Part shown: positions 7,995-15,454 of the stretch, piece after piece | Position numbering within the stretch: position 1 is the stretch's first letter | How the letters are laid out: each line of letters begins with the position of its first letter | NCBI RefSeq assembly: GCF_024448165.1 | Contig: NZ_JAMOLN010000070.1 | Span: forward strand, 1-42,520 | Direction: 5' to 3' | Length of the DNA stretch: 42,520 nt | DNA from: Streptomyces longispororuber | GTDB taxonomy: Bacteria; Actinomycetota; Actinomycetes; Streptomycetales; Streptomycetaceae | The notes under the pieces: model-generated | Told to the model about the DNA's origin: nothing | Seen by the model: only the letters and a program-made list of their open reading frames with translations | Databases searched by the model: none | Program-made: the position numbers and the translations under genes

Positions 7995-8597
7995 ATGCCT
8001 GGACACTTCGAGCCGATCCCCGGTGGCGGCGCTGCCGTCGCCCTCGACGACGTCGAGATCTCCATCATCCGCTCGCTCGCCGTGCAGCTCCTGGAGCTCA
8101 TCGGGCCCGGGCCGGGCGGCGAGGAGTCCGACGACCCGCTCGCCGAGCTCTTCGCCGAGGGCCCCAGCGAACCGCCCGCCGACGCCGTCCTGCGCCGGCT
8201 GCTGCCGGACGCGTACGGCGGTCCCGGCGCCCCCGACGATCTGGCGTCGCAGGCCGAACTGGGCGCCTACTCCTCGGAGTTCAGGCGCTTCACCGAGAAC
8301 GACCTGCGGGCCGGCAAGCGCACGGACGCGCTCGCGGTGATCCGCTCGCTCGACGCGCTCAGCCCCGCGGGCGACGGCGGGGCGGTCCTCAAGCTGTCCC
8401 AGGACGAGTCGGTCCAGTGGATGCGCGCGCTCAACGACCTGCGGCTCGCGATCGGCACCCGCCTCGACATCGTCGACGAGGAGGACACCGACCTCCTCTA
8501 CCGGCTGCCCGACGAGGACCCGCGCAAGCCGATGGTGATGGCCTATCTGTGGCTGGGCGGTCTGCAGGAGACCCTGGTCGAAACCCTTATGGCCTGA
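7995..8597 (+). CDS. DUF2017 domain protein
   Basis: 200 residues. It matches the actinobacterial DUF2017 pattern: an N-terminal beta segment (PGHFEPIPGGGAAVALDDVEI), a helix IIRSLAVQLLELIG, an acidic loop, RLLPDAYGG, EFRRFTENDLRAGKR, WMRALNDLRLAIGTRLDIV and a C-terminal YLWLGGLQETLVETLMA. The function is unknown; the fixed position after clpS is common in actinobacteria and hints at a link to the Clp system. AGGGAAG upstream of ATG 7995 supplies a binding site. Confidence 0.88.
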   Translation: MPGHFEPIPGGGAAVALDDVEISIIRSLAVQLLELIGPGPGGEESDDPLAELFAEGPSEPPADAVLRRLLPDAYGGPGAPDDLASQAELGAYSSEFRRFTENDLRAGKRTDALAVIRSLDALSPAGDGGAVLKLSQDESVQWMRALNDLRLAIGTRLDIVDEEDTDLLYRLPDEDPRKPMVMAYLWLGGLQETLVETLMA

Positions 8598-8838
8598 CGT
8601 GTCGGGACAAGGCGGGACAGTTCGACGTCACCGAATGTAAGCGCGTTCGCTCAGCGGACGCTCAAATCCGGATAACGATCGCGTCACCGCGCCGGACCTT
8701 TTTCCGGCGTGAAGGGACCTTTGTCCGGTTCTCCTCATGGCGTACGCCACATGTGCCTCGGCCGATCACTCCTGCCGCCGTGATAAATCTTCACGACCAC
8801 CTGACGGACGCCACCCCTGTCCTGTCAGAGGGCGCCCT

Positions 8839-8934
8839 TACCGGCCGACCGCCGGTAGGCACAGCTCCATCCATCCAGGGGCCCAGCCCCGAAGGATCGT
8901 CACAGTCGATCCGAGCCGCGTACGGCACGGATCG
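8839..8934 (+). promoter_or_regulatory. Structured permease leader with competing hairpins
   Basis: The 358-base gap before the permease carries no convincing gene. Near its end are a stem TACCGGC/GCCGGTA (8839-8845/8851-8857), then GGATCG (8894-8899) that can pair with CGATCC (8907-8912), and CGGATCG (8928-8934) that can pair with the same segment extended to CGATCCG (8907-8913). The last two pairings exclude each other and end five bases before the GGAGAAAGG ribosome binding site. The rest of the gap shows nothing I can name. Confidence 0.45.
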
Positions 8935-8955
8935 GCATGGAGAAAGGCGCACTTC

Positions 8956-10392
8956 ATGACCTCAGTGCAGGTCGACAAGCACAACGCCGGCAATGAGGCC
9001 GTGAGCGACCCGGCCGAGGGCGGCGAGGGTTACAAGCGCGGGCTCGGCGCCCGGCAGATCCAGATGATCGCCATCGGCGGCGCCATCGGCACCGGCCTCT
9101 TCCTCGGCGCGGGCAAGGGCATCTCCAAGGCGGGGCCCAGCCTGATCCTCGCGTACGCCATCGCGGGCGTGGTCATCTTCTTCATCATGCGGGCGCTCGG
9201 CGAGCTCCTCATGTACCGCCCGGTCTCCGGCTCGTTCTCGGAGTACGCGCGCGAGTTCATCGGCCCCTTCGCGGGCTTCGTCACCGGATGGACGTACTGG
9301 CTGTTCTGGGTCATCACCGGCATGACCGAGGTCACGGCGGCGGCCACCTACATGACGTACTGGTGGGGCATCCCGCAATGGGTGTCCGCACTCGTCTTCA
9401 CGATCATCCTGTACGGCGCCAACCTGATCTCCGTGAAGCTCTTCGGTGAGCTGGAGTTCTGGTTCTCCATGGTCAAGGTCACCGCCATCGTCGGCATGAT
9501 CCTGATCTGCGCCGGCATCCTCACGCTCGGCTTCTCCGACGCCGGCGACACGGCCTCCGTCACCCACCTGTGGGACCAGGGCGGCTTCTTCCCGCACGGC
9601 GTCGGCAACACCCTGATGACCCTGCAGATGGTGATGTTCGCGTTCCTCGCCGTCGAGCTGGTCGGTGTCACCGCGGGTGAGTCCAAGGACCCGAAGAAGG
9701 TCCTGCCGAAGGCCATCAACACCGTGCCGTGGCGCATCGCCGTCTTCTACGTCGGCGCCCTGATCATGATCCTCTCGGTCGTGCCGTGGACGGAGTTCCA
9801 GCCCGGCGTCTCGCCGTTCGTGCACGCCTTCGAGAAGATGGGCCTGGCCGCGGGCGCGGGCATCGTGAACTTCGTGGTCCTCACCGCCGCCCTGTCGTCC
9901 TGCAACTCGGGCATGTACTCCACCGGCCGCATGCTGCGCGACCTCGCGCTCAACGGCCAGGGCCCGTCCTTCTTCACCAAGCTGACCCGGAACGGCCTGC
10001 CGCTGATCGGCACGTCCTTCTCCGCCGCGATGATGCTCGTCGGCGTCTGGATCAACTACCAGTGGCCGGGTGAGGCGTTCAACTACGTCGTCTCCTTCGC
10101 CACCATCTCCGGCATGTGGGCCTGGATCATCATCCTGGTCTGCCAGATCCGCTACCGCCTCAAGTCCGACCGCGGTGAGCTCCCGAAGTCCGAGTTCCGG
10201 GCGCCGGGCGGCATCTGGGCGAGCATCTTCTCGCTGGCGTTCATCGCGATGGTGATCGTGATGATGGGCATCGACAAGGACGCCCGCGTGTCCCTGTACG
10301 CGGCCCCGGTCTGGGGCGTGATCCTGGGCGTCGCCTACGCGGTGCTCAAGAGCCGCAACCCGCAGGGCGCGGCCTTCGCCAAGCGGAGCTGA
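8956..10392 (+). CDS. Amino acid permease (APC superfamily, AAT type)
   Basis: 478 residues with about 12 hydrophobic helices. The N-terminal cytosolic part ends in YKRGLGARQIQMIAIGGAIG, and GTGLFLGAGKGISKAGPSL is the glycine-rich substrate-binding motif of helix 1 in AAT-family proton symporters. ELLMYRPVSGSFSEYAREF and ELVGVTAGESKDPKKVLPKA are further family marks. The exact amino acid cannot be read from sequence; GABA, alanine, serine or aromatic permeases are closest. ATG 8956 is supported by GGAGAAAGG; longer in-frame extensions cross the structured leader. It is a single-gene unit with its own terminator. Confidence 0.92.
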   Translation: MTSVQVDKHNAGNEAVSDPAEGGEGYKRGLGARQIQMIAIGGAIGTGLFLGAGKGISKAGPSLILAYAIAGVVIFFIMRALGELLMYRPVSGSFSEYAREFIGPFAGFVTGWTYWLFWVITGMTEVTAAATYMTYWWGIPQWVSALVFTIILYGANLISVKLFGELEFWFSMVKVTAIVGMILICAGILTLGFSDAGDTASVTHLWDQGGFFPHGVGNTLMTLQMVMFAFLAVELVGVTAGESKDPKKVLPKAINTVPWRIAVFYVGALIMILSVVPWTEFQPGVSPFVHAFEKMGLAAGAGIVNFVVLTAALSSCNSGMYSTGRMLRDLALNGQGPSFFTKLTRNGLPLIGTSFSAAMMLVGVWINYQWPGEAFNYVVSFATISGMWAWIIILVCQIRYRLKSDRGELPKSEFRAPGGIWASIFSLAFIAMVIVMMGIDKDARVSLYAAPVWGVILGVAYAVLKSRNPQGAAFAKRS

Positions 10393-10422
10393 CCTCGCAC
10401 GTCTCACCAGCTGGGCCGCCTC

Positions 10423-10459
10423 GTACCGCACTCCGGTACGAGGCGGCCCTTCTGCTTAT
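10423..10459 (+). terminator. Terminator after the permease
   Basis: Sixteen-base perfect arms (10423-10438 and 10444-10459) enclose CACTC and are followed by TTCTGCTT. The end lies ten bases before the mec start codon, so mec must be expressed by read-through or from a promoter inside this short space. Confidence 0.85.
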
Positions 10460-10468
10460 CCTGACCGC

Positions 10469-10885
10469 ATGCTGAAGATTTCCCAGGCCCTGTTCGACCA
10501 GATCGTGGACCACGCCCGCAAGGACCACCCCGACGAGGCCTGCGGCGTCGTCGCCGGACCGGTCGGCGAGGGCCGCCCCGAGCGCTTCATCCCGATGCTG
10601 AACGCCGCCCGCTCGCCCACGTTCTACGAGTTCGACTCCGGCGACCTGCTCAAGCTCTACCGCGAGATGGACGACCGCGACGAGGAGCCGGTGATCATCT
10701 ACCACTCGCACACGGCCACCGAGGCGTACCCGTCGCGCACCGACATCACGTACGCGAACGAGCCGGGCGCCCACTACGTCCTGGTCTCCACCGCCGACAC
10801 GGACGACGCGGGCCCCTTCCAGTTCCGCTCGTTCCGCATCGTGGAGGGCGAGGTCACCGAGGAAGAGGTCGAGGTCACCGCCTGA
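10469..10885 (+). CDS. mec: JAMM/MPN+ metalloprotease of the CysO pathway (Mec-like)
   Basis: 138 residues. The JAMM zinc site is complete: E23 (PDEACG), H79, H81, S89 and D92 in YHSHTATEAYPSRTD. In mycobacteria, Mec (Rv1334) releases cysteine from the CysO-cysteine adduct made by CysM. Here the gene precedes cysO and cysM, which supports the same role. Because CysO here ends in Gly-Gly-Met-Arg, the protease may also trim the last two residues to expose the diglycine, as the JAMM protein QbsD does for QbsE (precedent from the thioquinolobactin pathway). It is cytosolic, with no signal peptide. Confidence 0.92.
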   Translation: MLKISQALFDQIVDHARKDHPDEACGVVAGPVGEGRPERFIPMLNAARSPTFYEFDSGDLLKLYREMDDRDEEPVIIYHSHTATEAYPSRTDITYANEPGAHYVLVSTADTDDAGPFQFRSFRIVEGEVTEEEVEVTA

Positions 10886-10976
10886 ACGGAGACCACATCC
10901 CAGCAACCGGACGATTTTCGACCGCATGCTGAGATCACATTCGGGGACCCCGGCCGGGAATCGATACGATGAGCCC

Positions 10977-11078
10977 ATGGTTTTCCACGACGTGAGCGAA
11001 AAGACGCCGGGCATGCTGCTCGTTGCGCGGCTGCACGTCGACCTGTGCCGCCTCGCCAGCGCCATCTGTCCGCGCTGA
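10977..11078 (+). CDS. Putative cysteine-containing leader peptide
   Basis: A 33-residue ORF beginning MVFHDVSEKTPG and ending HVDLCRLASAICPR, with Cys codons at positions 24 (TGC) and 31 (TGT) near its end. It fits a type of short leader ORF that I recall upstream of sulfur-metabolism genes in actinomycetes. An internal ATG at 11013 would give a 21-residue form with the same C-terminal part; no strong Shine-Dalgarno favours either. The stop lies 90 bases before cysO, and the gap contains pairing elements including one over the cysO ribosome binding site. The inferred role is in cis: slow translation of the Cys codons under cysteine limitation would change downstream folding. Confidence 0.7.
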   Translation: MVFHDVSEKTPGMLLVARLHVDLCRLASAICPR

Positions 11079-11087
11079 GCCGCACCG

Positions 11088-11161
11088 CCGTACGGCCCCA
11101 CCCCGCAGTACGGAAGCGCCTCCGCGCGCTCACCCACACGACTCCCGACTCCTGACAGGAG
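11088..11161 (+). promoter_or_regulatory. Attenuator-like region before cysO
   Basis: CCGTAC (11088-11093) can pair with GTACGG (11108-11113). CTCCT-GAC-AGGAG (11149-11161) is a perfect hairpin whose 3' arm is the cysO Shine-Dalgarno sequence, seven bases before ATG 11169. Placed after a Cys-containing leader peptide, this is consistent with translational control. Confidence 0.5.
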
Positions 11162-11168
11162 CCCCAGC

Positions 11169-11447
11169 ATGGCCATCGAGGTCCGCATCCCGACCATCCT
11201 CCGCACCTACACCGACGGCGAGAAGGCCGTCCAGGGCAGCGGGGACACCCTCGCCGAGCTGTTCACCGACCTGGACTCCCGGCACTCGGGCATCGCCGCC
11301 CGCATCGTGGACAACGGCCAGCTGCGCCGCTTCGTGAACGTCTACCTGAACGACGAGGACGTCCGGTTCCTCGACGGCATCGAGACCAAGCTCGCCGACG
11401 GCGACAACGTGACGATCCTGCCGGCCGTGGCCGGCGGAATGCGCTGA
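11169..11447 (+). CDS. cysO: Sulfur carrier protein CysO (ThiS/MoaD family)
   Basis: 92 residues, ubiquitin-like fold. The start VRIPTILRTYTDGEKAVQGSGDTLAELFTDL in two segments, then RRFVNVYLNDEDVRFL and DGDNVTILPAVAGG, are typical of CysO/MoaD2-type carriers. As a thiocarboxylate the protein donates sulfur to CysM-bound aminoacrylate. The C-terminus is AGGMR: the functional diglycine is followed by Met-Arg, so proteolysis is needed before adenylation. Mec, just upstream, is the likely enzyme. The activating MoeZ-type enzyme is not in the window. cysM starts nine bases after the stop codon. Confidence 0.93.
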   Translation: MAIEVRIPTILRTYTDGEKAVQGSGDTLAELFTDLDSRHSGIAARIVDNGQLRRFVNVYLNDEDVRFLDGIETKLADGDNVTILPAVAGGMR

Positions 11448-11456
11448 GCGGGACGT

Positions 11457-12407
11457 ATGCGTTACGACAGCCCCCTGGCCGCGGTCGGCAACACCCCTCT
11501 GGTGCGCCTGCCGCGGCTGTCGCCCTCCGACGACGTACGGATCTGGGCGAAGCTCGAGGACCGCAATCCGACCGGCTCGGTCAAGGACCGCCCCGCGCTC
11601 CACATGATCGAGCAGGCCGAGAAGGACGGCCGGCTCACCCCCGGCTGCACCATCCTCGAACCCACCTCGGGCAACACCGGCATCTCGCTCGCGATGGCCG
11701 CCCGCCTCAAGGGCTACCGCATCGTCTGCGTCATGCCGGAGAACACCTCGCAGGAGCGGCGCGACCTGCTCGCCATGTGGGGCGCCGAGATCATCGCGTC
11801 CCCGGCCGCGGGCGGCTCCAACACGGCCGTCCGCATCGCCAAGGAACTGGCCGAGCAGCACCCGGACTGGGTGATGCTCTACCAGTACGGCAACCCGGAC
11901 AACGCGGGCGCGCACTACGCCACGACCGGGCCGGAGATCCTGGCGGACCTCCCCTCGGTCACGCACTTCGTGGCGGGGCTCGGCACGACCGGCACGCTCA
12001 TGGGCGTGGGCCGGTTCCTGCGCGAGCACAAGCCCGACGTCAAGATCGTCGCGGCCGAGCCGCGCTACGACGACCTGGTGTACGGGCTGCGCAACCTCGA
12101 CGAGGGGTTCGTCCCCGAGCTGTACGACGCGTCCGTCCTGACGACCCGGTTCTCGGTCGGCTCGGCCGACGCGGTGACGCGTACGCGGGAGCTGCTCCAG
12201 CTGGAGGGCATCTTCGCGGGGGTCTCCACGGGGGCCGCGCTGCACGCGGCGATCGGGGTCGGCAAGAAGGCGCTGAAGGCGGGGGAGTCGGCCGACATCG
12301 TCTTCGTCGTCGCCGACGGTGGCTGGAAGTACCTGTCGACCGGGGTCTACACGGCCGCGACGACGGAGGAAGCGATCGAAGTACTCCACGGTCAGTTGTG
12401 GGCCTGA
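11457..12407 (+). CDS. cysM: CysO-dependent cysteine synthase (O-phosphoserine type)
   Basis: 316 residues, PLP fold type II. The PLP lysine is K43 (NPTGSVKDRPA), and the phosphate/substrate loop is EPTSGNTGIS (residues 69-78). R212 in GLRNLDEGFVPELYD lines up with mycobacterial CysM R220, described as the determinant for O-phosphoserine; K43 versus K51 shows the same offset of eight, which supports the alignment. The enzyme joins CysO thiocarboxylate with O-phosphoserine-derived aminoacrylate to give CysO-cysteine, which Mec then cleaves. It is in one transcription unit with cysO. Confidence 0.95.
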   Translation: MRYDSPLAAVGNTPLVRLPRLSPSDDVRIWAKLEDRNPTGSVKDRPALHMIEQAEKDGRLTPGCTILEPTSGNTGISLAMAARLKGYRIVCVMPENTSQERRDLLAMWGAEIIASPAAGGSNTAVRIAKELAEQHPDWVMLYQYGNPDNAGAHYATTGPEILADLPSVTHFVAGLGTTGTLMGVGRFLREHKPDVKIVAAEPRYDDLVYGLRNLDEGFVPELYDASVLTTRFSVGSADAVTRTRELLQLEGIFAGVSTGAALHAAIGVGKKALKAGESADIVFVVADGGWKYLSTGVYTAATTEEAIEVLHGQLWA

Positions 12408-12453
12408 GCGTCTGACCGATTCCGGGCTCGTCGGTCGGGTGCGGGCCGGTGGG

Positions 12454-12606
12454 GGCTGGTCGCGCTCCGCGGCGGAGCCGCTGATCGAACAGCCCCGCGC
12501 CCCTGAGAGGCACGCCCTTCGGGCGGCCTCTCCCTGGCGGGGGAAGGCTGCGCGTCAGCGCATGCCTTCCAGGGGCGCGGGGAACTGCGCGAGAAGCCCC
12601 ACCGGC
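12454..12606. repeat. Dispersed hairpin repeats, two divergent copies
   Basis: Copy 2a (hairpin 12505-12532, minus orientation) is identical over 46 nt to copy 1 at 1077-1122. Copy 2b (12542-12582, plus orientation) has a different stem, GGAAGGC-TGCGC-GTCA-GCGCA-T-GCCTTCC, but keeps the same architecture, including the bulged T before the last arm and the AGGGGCGCGGGG tail. They fill most of the 225-base gap after cysM, where they may also act as terminators. No gene is visible here. Confidence 0.8.
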
Positions 12607-12632
12607 CCGCAGAATGGCGACGTACCCGCGGC

Positions 12633-13076
12633 TCAGCGGCCCAAGTGGCGGACCTGGTCCCACAGGACCGGGTCGACTACGCCCGCACGGCGCCGGAAGT
12701 CTCCCAGCGGGACCTCGCGGAGCTCGTCCGTCTCCAGGAAACTCGCCCGCCCCTGCGCATCCCCGACCGACCCGGGCGGCAGCGGGATCACTCCAGGCCG
12801 CTCGTCGTGATACCGGCTGGTGATCTTCGCGACGAGCGCGGTGTCACCCCGTAGCGACAGGACCAGGCACGGCCGGTCCTTGCCGCCGGGCCCGTCCTCG
12901 TAGGGCACGAGCGCCCACCAGATCTCCGTCGGCTGCGGCCCCCCGGCCACCCGCGCGCGCGGCGCGTGCCGGACCCGCTGCCGGGAACCGCGACCCCACC
13001 CGTCGACCAGCGCCGCGACCAGCGCGAGCAGTACGACGGCCGCGAGCGCCAGCCACCAGGACGTGTCCATAGGCAT
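12633..13076 (-). CDS. Membrane-anchored PemK/MazF-like protein
   Basis: 147 residues from ATG 13076 (MPMDTSWW); ATG 13070 would remove two residues. One N-terminal helix (SWWLALAAVVLLALVAALV) is followed by a basic linker (GRGSRQRVRHAPRAR), then a soluble domain beginning EIWWALVPYEDGPGGKDRPCLVLS, which matches the start of PemK/MazF endoribonucleases, and AKITSRYHDERPGVIPLPPG. No antitoxin gene lies beside it, so it may not be a toxin; similar tethered PemK-like proteins are common housekeeping-type genes in Streptomyces. A GC-rich hairpin lies directly upstream of the start and no clear Shine-Dalgarno is visible. Confidence 0.75.
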   Translation of the reverse strand: MPMDTSWWLALAAVVLLALVAALVDGWGRGSRQRVRHAPRARVAGGPQPTEIWWALVPYEDGPGGKDRPCLVLSLRGDTALVAKITSRYHDERPGVIPLPPGSVGDAQGRASFLETDELREVPLGDFRRRAGVVDPVLWDQVRHLGR

Positions 13077-13083
13077 GACGGTA

Positions 13084-13112
13084 CCGGTGGGGCGCGCGGG
13101 GCGCGCCACCGG
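13084..13112 (-). promoter_or_regulatory. GC-rich hairpin just upstream of the PemK-like gene
   Basis: CCGGT (13084-13088) with ACCGG (13108-13112), and GGCGCG with CGCGCC inside (GG bulge), form a stable stem ending eight bases before the start codon. It occupies the place of the ribosome binding site, so initiation is probably weak or leaderless. Confidence 0.4.
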
Positions 13113-13274
13113 ACCGCGCCCGTCCGGAGCCCCCCGAACCGGTGACAGCGCAGGTGAGTTCGCCCACAACGGCCCGTGACGGAGGAGCCACTCGACCTTT
13201 TGCGCCTTACGCTCGACGGACCCCTTGGTTCAAGCCCCGCATTCCGACCGCCAGCGCGGAGGTTGAAGGCTCTT

Positions 13275-14027
13275 ATGAAGCTCACCGTCGTCGGCTGCTC
13301 GGGGTCGTTCCCGTCCGCGGATTCGGCCTGCTCGAGCTACCTCGTCGAGGCCGACGGCTACCGGCTGCTTCTCGACATGGGCAATGGCGCCCTGGGCGAG
13401 TTGCAGCGCCACTGTGGTCTCTACGACCTCGACGCGATCTTTCTCAGTCATCTGCACGCGGACCACTGCATCGACATGTGCGCGTACTTCGTCGTGCGCT
13501 ACTACCGCCACGACGGCGGCCGCTGCGACCCCATCCCGGTCTTCGGACCGGAGGGCACCGAGCAGCGGCTGACCACCGCGCACGCCGACACCCCCTCGGC
13601 CTCCGCCTTCAGTGAGGTCTTCGACTTCCACACCGTCAAGCCGGGCGCGTACGAGATCGGGCCCTTCTCCGTGCGGATGGAGAAGGTCTGCCACCCGGTC
13701 GAGTCGTACGCGATCCGCGTCGAGCACGGCGGCCGGTCCCTGACGTACTCGGGGGACACCGGGCCGTGCGCCGCGCTGGACGAACTGGCCCAGGACACCG
13801 ACCTGTTCCTGTGCGAGGCCGCGTTCACGCACGGCAAGGAGAACATTCCGGCGCTGCACCTGAACGGCCGCGAGGCGGGCGAGTCGGCGCAGCGGGCCGG
13901 GGCGCGCAGGCTGGTCCTGACGCACATCCCGCCGTGGACGGACCCGCAGGTGAACCTGACGGACGCGCGCGCGGTGTACGACGGCGCCGTCGAGCTGGCC
14001 GCGCCCGGAGTGACGTACGAGATCTGA
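13275..14027 (+). CDS. MBL-fold metallo-hydrolase (Rv1339-like)
   Basis: 250 residues. The metallo-beta-lactamase motif is LSHLHADHCIDM (HxHxDH), preceded by SYLVEADGYRLLLDMGNGA and followed by LTYSGDTGPC (metal-bridging Asp) and LVLTHIPPW (final His). The length and family fit small phosphodiesterase-like hydrolases. The position between a mec-cysO-cysM cluster and rph-rdgB parallels Rv1339, reported as an atypical class II cAMP phosphodiesterase, so cyclic nucleotide hydrolysis is a reasonable guess. ATG 13275 follows GGAGG and AAGG; the frame extends upstream but without family sequence. Confidence 0.88.
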   Translation: MKLTVVGCSGSFPSADSACSSYLVEADGYRLLLDMGNGALGELQRHCGLYDLDAIFLSHLHADHCIDMCAYFVVRYYRHDGGRCDPIPVFGPEGTEQRLTTAHADTPSASAFSEVFDFHTVKPGAYEIGPFSVRMEKVCHPVESYAIRVEHGGRSLTYSGDTGPCAALDELAQDTDLFLCEAAFTHGKENIPALHLNGREAGESAQRAGARRLVLTHIPPWTDPQVNLTDARAVYDGAVELAAPGVTYEI

Positions 14028-14043
14028 CGTCGCGGCGCGACGC

Positions 14044-14082
14044 CGAAGGCCCCCGGAACCGAAGCGGTTCCGGGGGCCTTCG
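14044..14082. terminator. Bidirectional terminator between MBL gene and nagE2
   Basis: Eighteen-base perfect arms starting CGAAGGCCCCC and ending GGGGGCCTTCG around a three-base AAG loop. It separates convergent genes. Three copies of a nine-base CGTGTC(A/G)GC unit follow at 14085-14111. Confidence 0.88.
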
Positions 14083-14123
14083 TGCGTGTCAGCCGTGTCA
14101 GCCGTGTCGGCCGGTGCGGGGCC

Positions 14124-15386
14124 TCACGCCTTGGTGAGGTCCTCGACCTCCTCCTCGGGCTCGCGGCCCGGGGTGGTGAGGTTGAACTTGATGATCGCGA
14201 ACCGGAAGGTCACGTAGTAGATCACCGCGAAGACCAGGCCGATCGGGATGATCATCCATGGCTTGGTGGCGTGGGTCCAGTTCAGCGCGTAGTCGATGAA
14301 GCCGGCCGAGAAGTTGAAGCCGGCGTGCACCCCGAGGGCCCAGGTGATCGCCATGGACGCGGCGGTCAGCACCGCGTGCAGGACGTACAGGATCGGCGCG
14401 ATGAACATGAACGAGAACTCGATCGGCTCGGTCACACCGGTGACGAACGAGGTCAGCGCGAGCGAGACCATCATGCCCATCACGGCCTTGCGGCGCTCGG
14501 GGCGGGCGCAGTGCGCGATGGCGATCGCGGCGGCCGGCAGGCCGAACATCATGATCGGGAAGAAGCCGGACTGGAACATGCCGGCCGACGGGTCACCGGC
14601 CAGGAAGCGCGGGATGTCGCCGTGGACGACCTCGCCCGCGGAGTTGGTGAAGTCACCGAGCTGGAACCAGGCGACCGTGTTCACGAACTGGTGCATGCCG
14701 ATCGGGATCAGCGCGCGGTTCACACCGCCGAACAGGGCGGCGCCGCCGGAGCCGAGGCCGGTCATCCACTCACCGAAGTTGGAGATGCCGGTGCCGATGG
14801 GCTCCCAGACCAGGCCGAAGAAGACACCGGCGATGATGCCGACGAAGGCCATGATGATCGGGACGAGCCGGCGGCCGTTGAAGAAGCCGAGCCAGTCGAC
14901 GAGCTTGGTGCGGTGGTACCGCTGCCACAGGATCGCGGCGAGCAGACCCATGACGATGCCGCCGAGGACACCCGGGTCGTTGTACGTCGCGGCGACGTCG
15001 ACGCCCTTGTTGGCGGTCGTGTTGACGACGGCCTCGGTGACCGGGAAGGCCTGCAGCACCTTGCTGTAGACGAGGAAGCCGACGAGCGCGGCGAGCGCCG
15101 TCGAGCCATCGGACTTCTTGGCGAAGCCGATGGCCACGCCTATGCAGAACAGGATCGGCAGCGCGCCGGTGATGGCGCCACCGGCGTTGTTGAAGACAGC
15201 GGCGACCTTGTCCCAGCCGAGGCCGTCCTTGCCGAAGATGTCGTCCTGGCCGAGTCGCACCATGATGCCCGCGGCAGGCAGCACCGCGATCGGCAGCTGG
15301 AGGCTGCGACCCACCTTCTGGAGGCCCTGGAACAGGCCGGATCCCCGCTTCTTTGCGGGAGCCGCCGTAGCGCTGGCGGTGCTCAT
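14124..15386 (-). CDS. nagE2: N-acetylglucosamine PTS EIIC permease
   Basis: 420 residues from ATG 15386 (MSTASATAAP), with GGAGGAA six bases upstream; a TTG one codon earlier is less likely. It is a glucose-family PTS EIIC: the start LPIAVLPAAGIMVRLGQDD, IGVAIGFAKKSDGSTALAA, YHRTKLVDWLGFFNGRRLVP and FVTGVTEPIEFSF (substrate-loop GxTEPIEF) are typical of GlcNAc-type permeases. No EIIB domain is attached; the EIIB partner is NagF. Two abutting dre operators upstream indicate DasR-type control. The assignment as NagE2 rather than NagE1 rests on gene order and the double dre, as in S. coelicolor. Confidence 0.9.
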   Translation of the reverse strand: MSTASATAAPAKKRGSGLFQGLQKVGRSLQLPIAVLPAAGIMVRLGQDDIFGKDGLGWDKVAAVFNNAGGAITGALPILFCIGVAIGFAKKSDGSTALAALVGFLVYSKVLQAFPVTEAVVNTTANKGVDVAATYNDPGVLGGIVMGLLAAILWQRYHRTKLVDWLGFFNGRRLVPIIMAFVGIIAGVFFGLVWEPIGTGISNFGEWMTGLGSGGAALFGGVNRALIPIGMHQFVNTVAWFQLGDFTNSAGEVVHGDIPRFLAGDPSAGMFQSGFFPIMMFGLPAAAIAIAHCARPERRKAVMGMMVSLALTSFVTGVTEPIEFSFMFIAPILYVLHAVLTAASMAITWALGVHAGFNFSAGFIDYALNWTHATKPWMIIPIGLVFAVIYYVTFRFAIIKFNLTTPGREPEEEVEDLTKA

Positions 15387-15454
15387 CAACTTCCTCCATG
15401 TGCTGGGGTGCTGCCGGGGACGGAATGGGAAAGAAGGGGGTTGGGCAGCAGCCA

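Noticed and set aside
7575..8006. N-terminal extension of pncB over clpS
   Set aside because: The extension has no similarity to the family and is antisense to the clear ClpS sequence; ATG 7574 gives the normal start.
8598..8955. Known amino-acid riboswitch (for example glycine) in the permease leader
   Set aside because: I could not find the conserved glycine aptamer core; only unassigned hairpins are supported.
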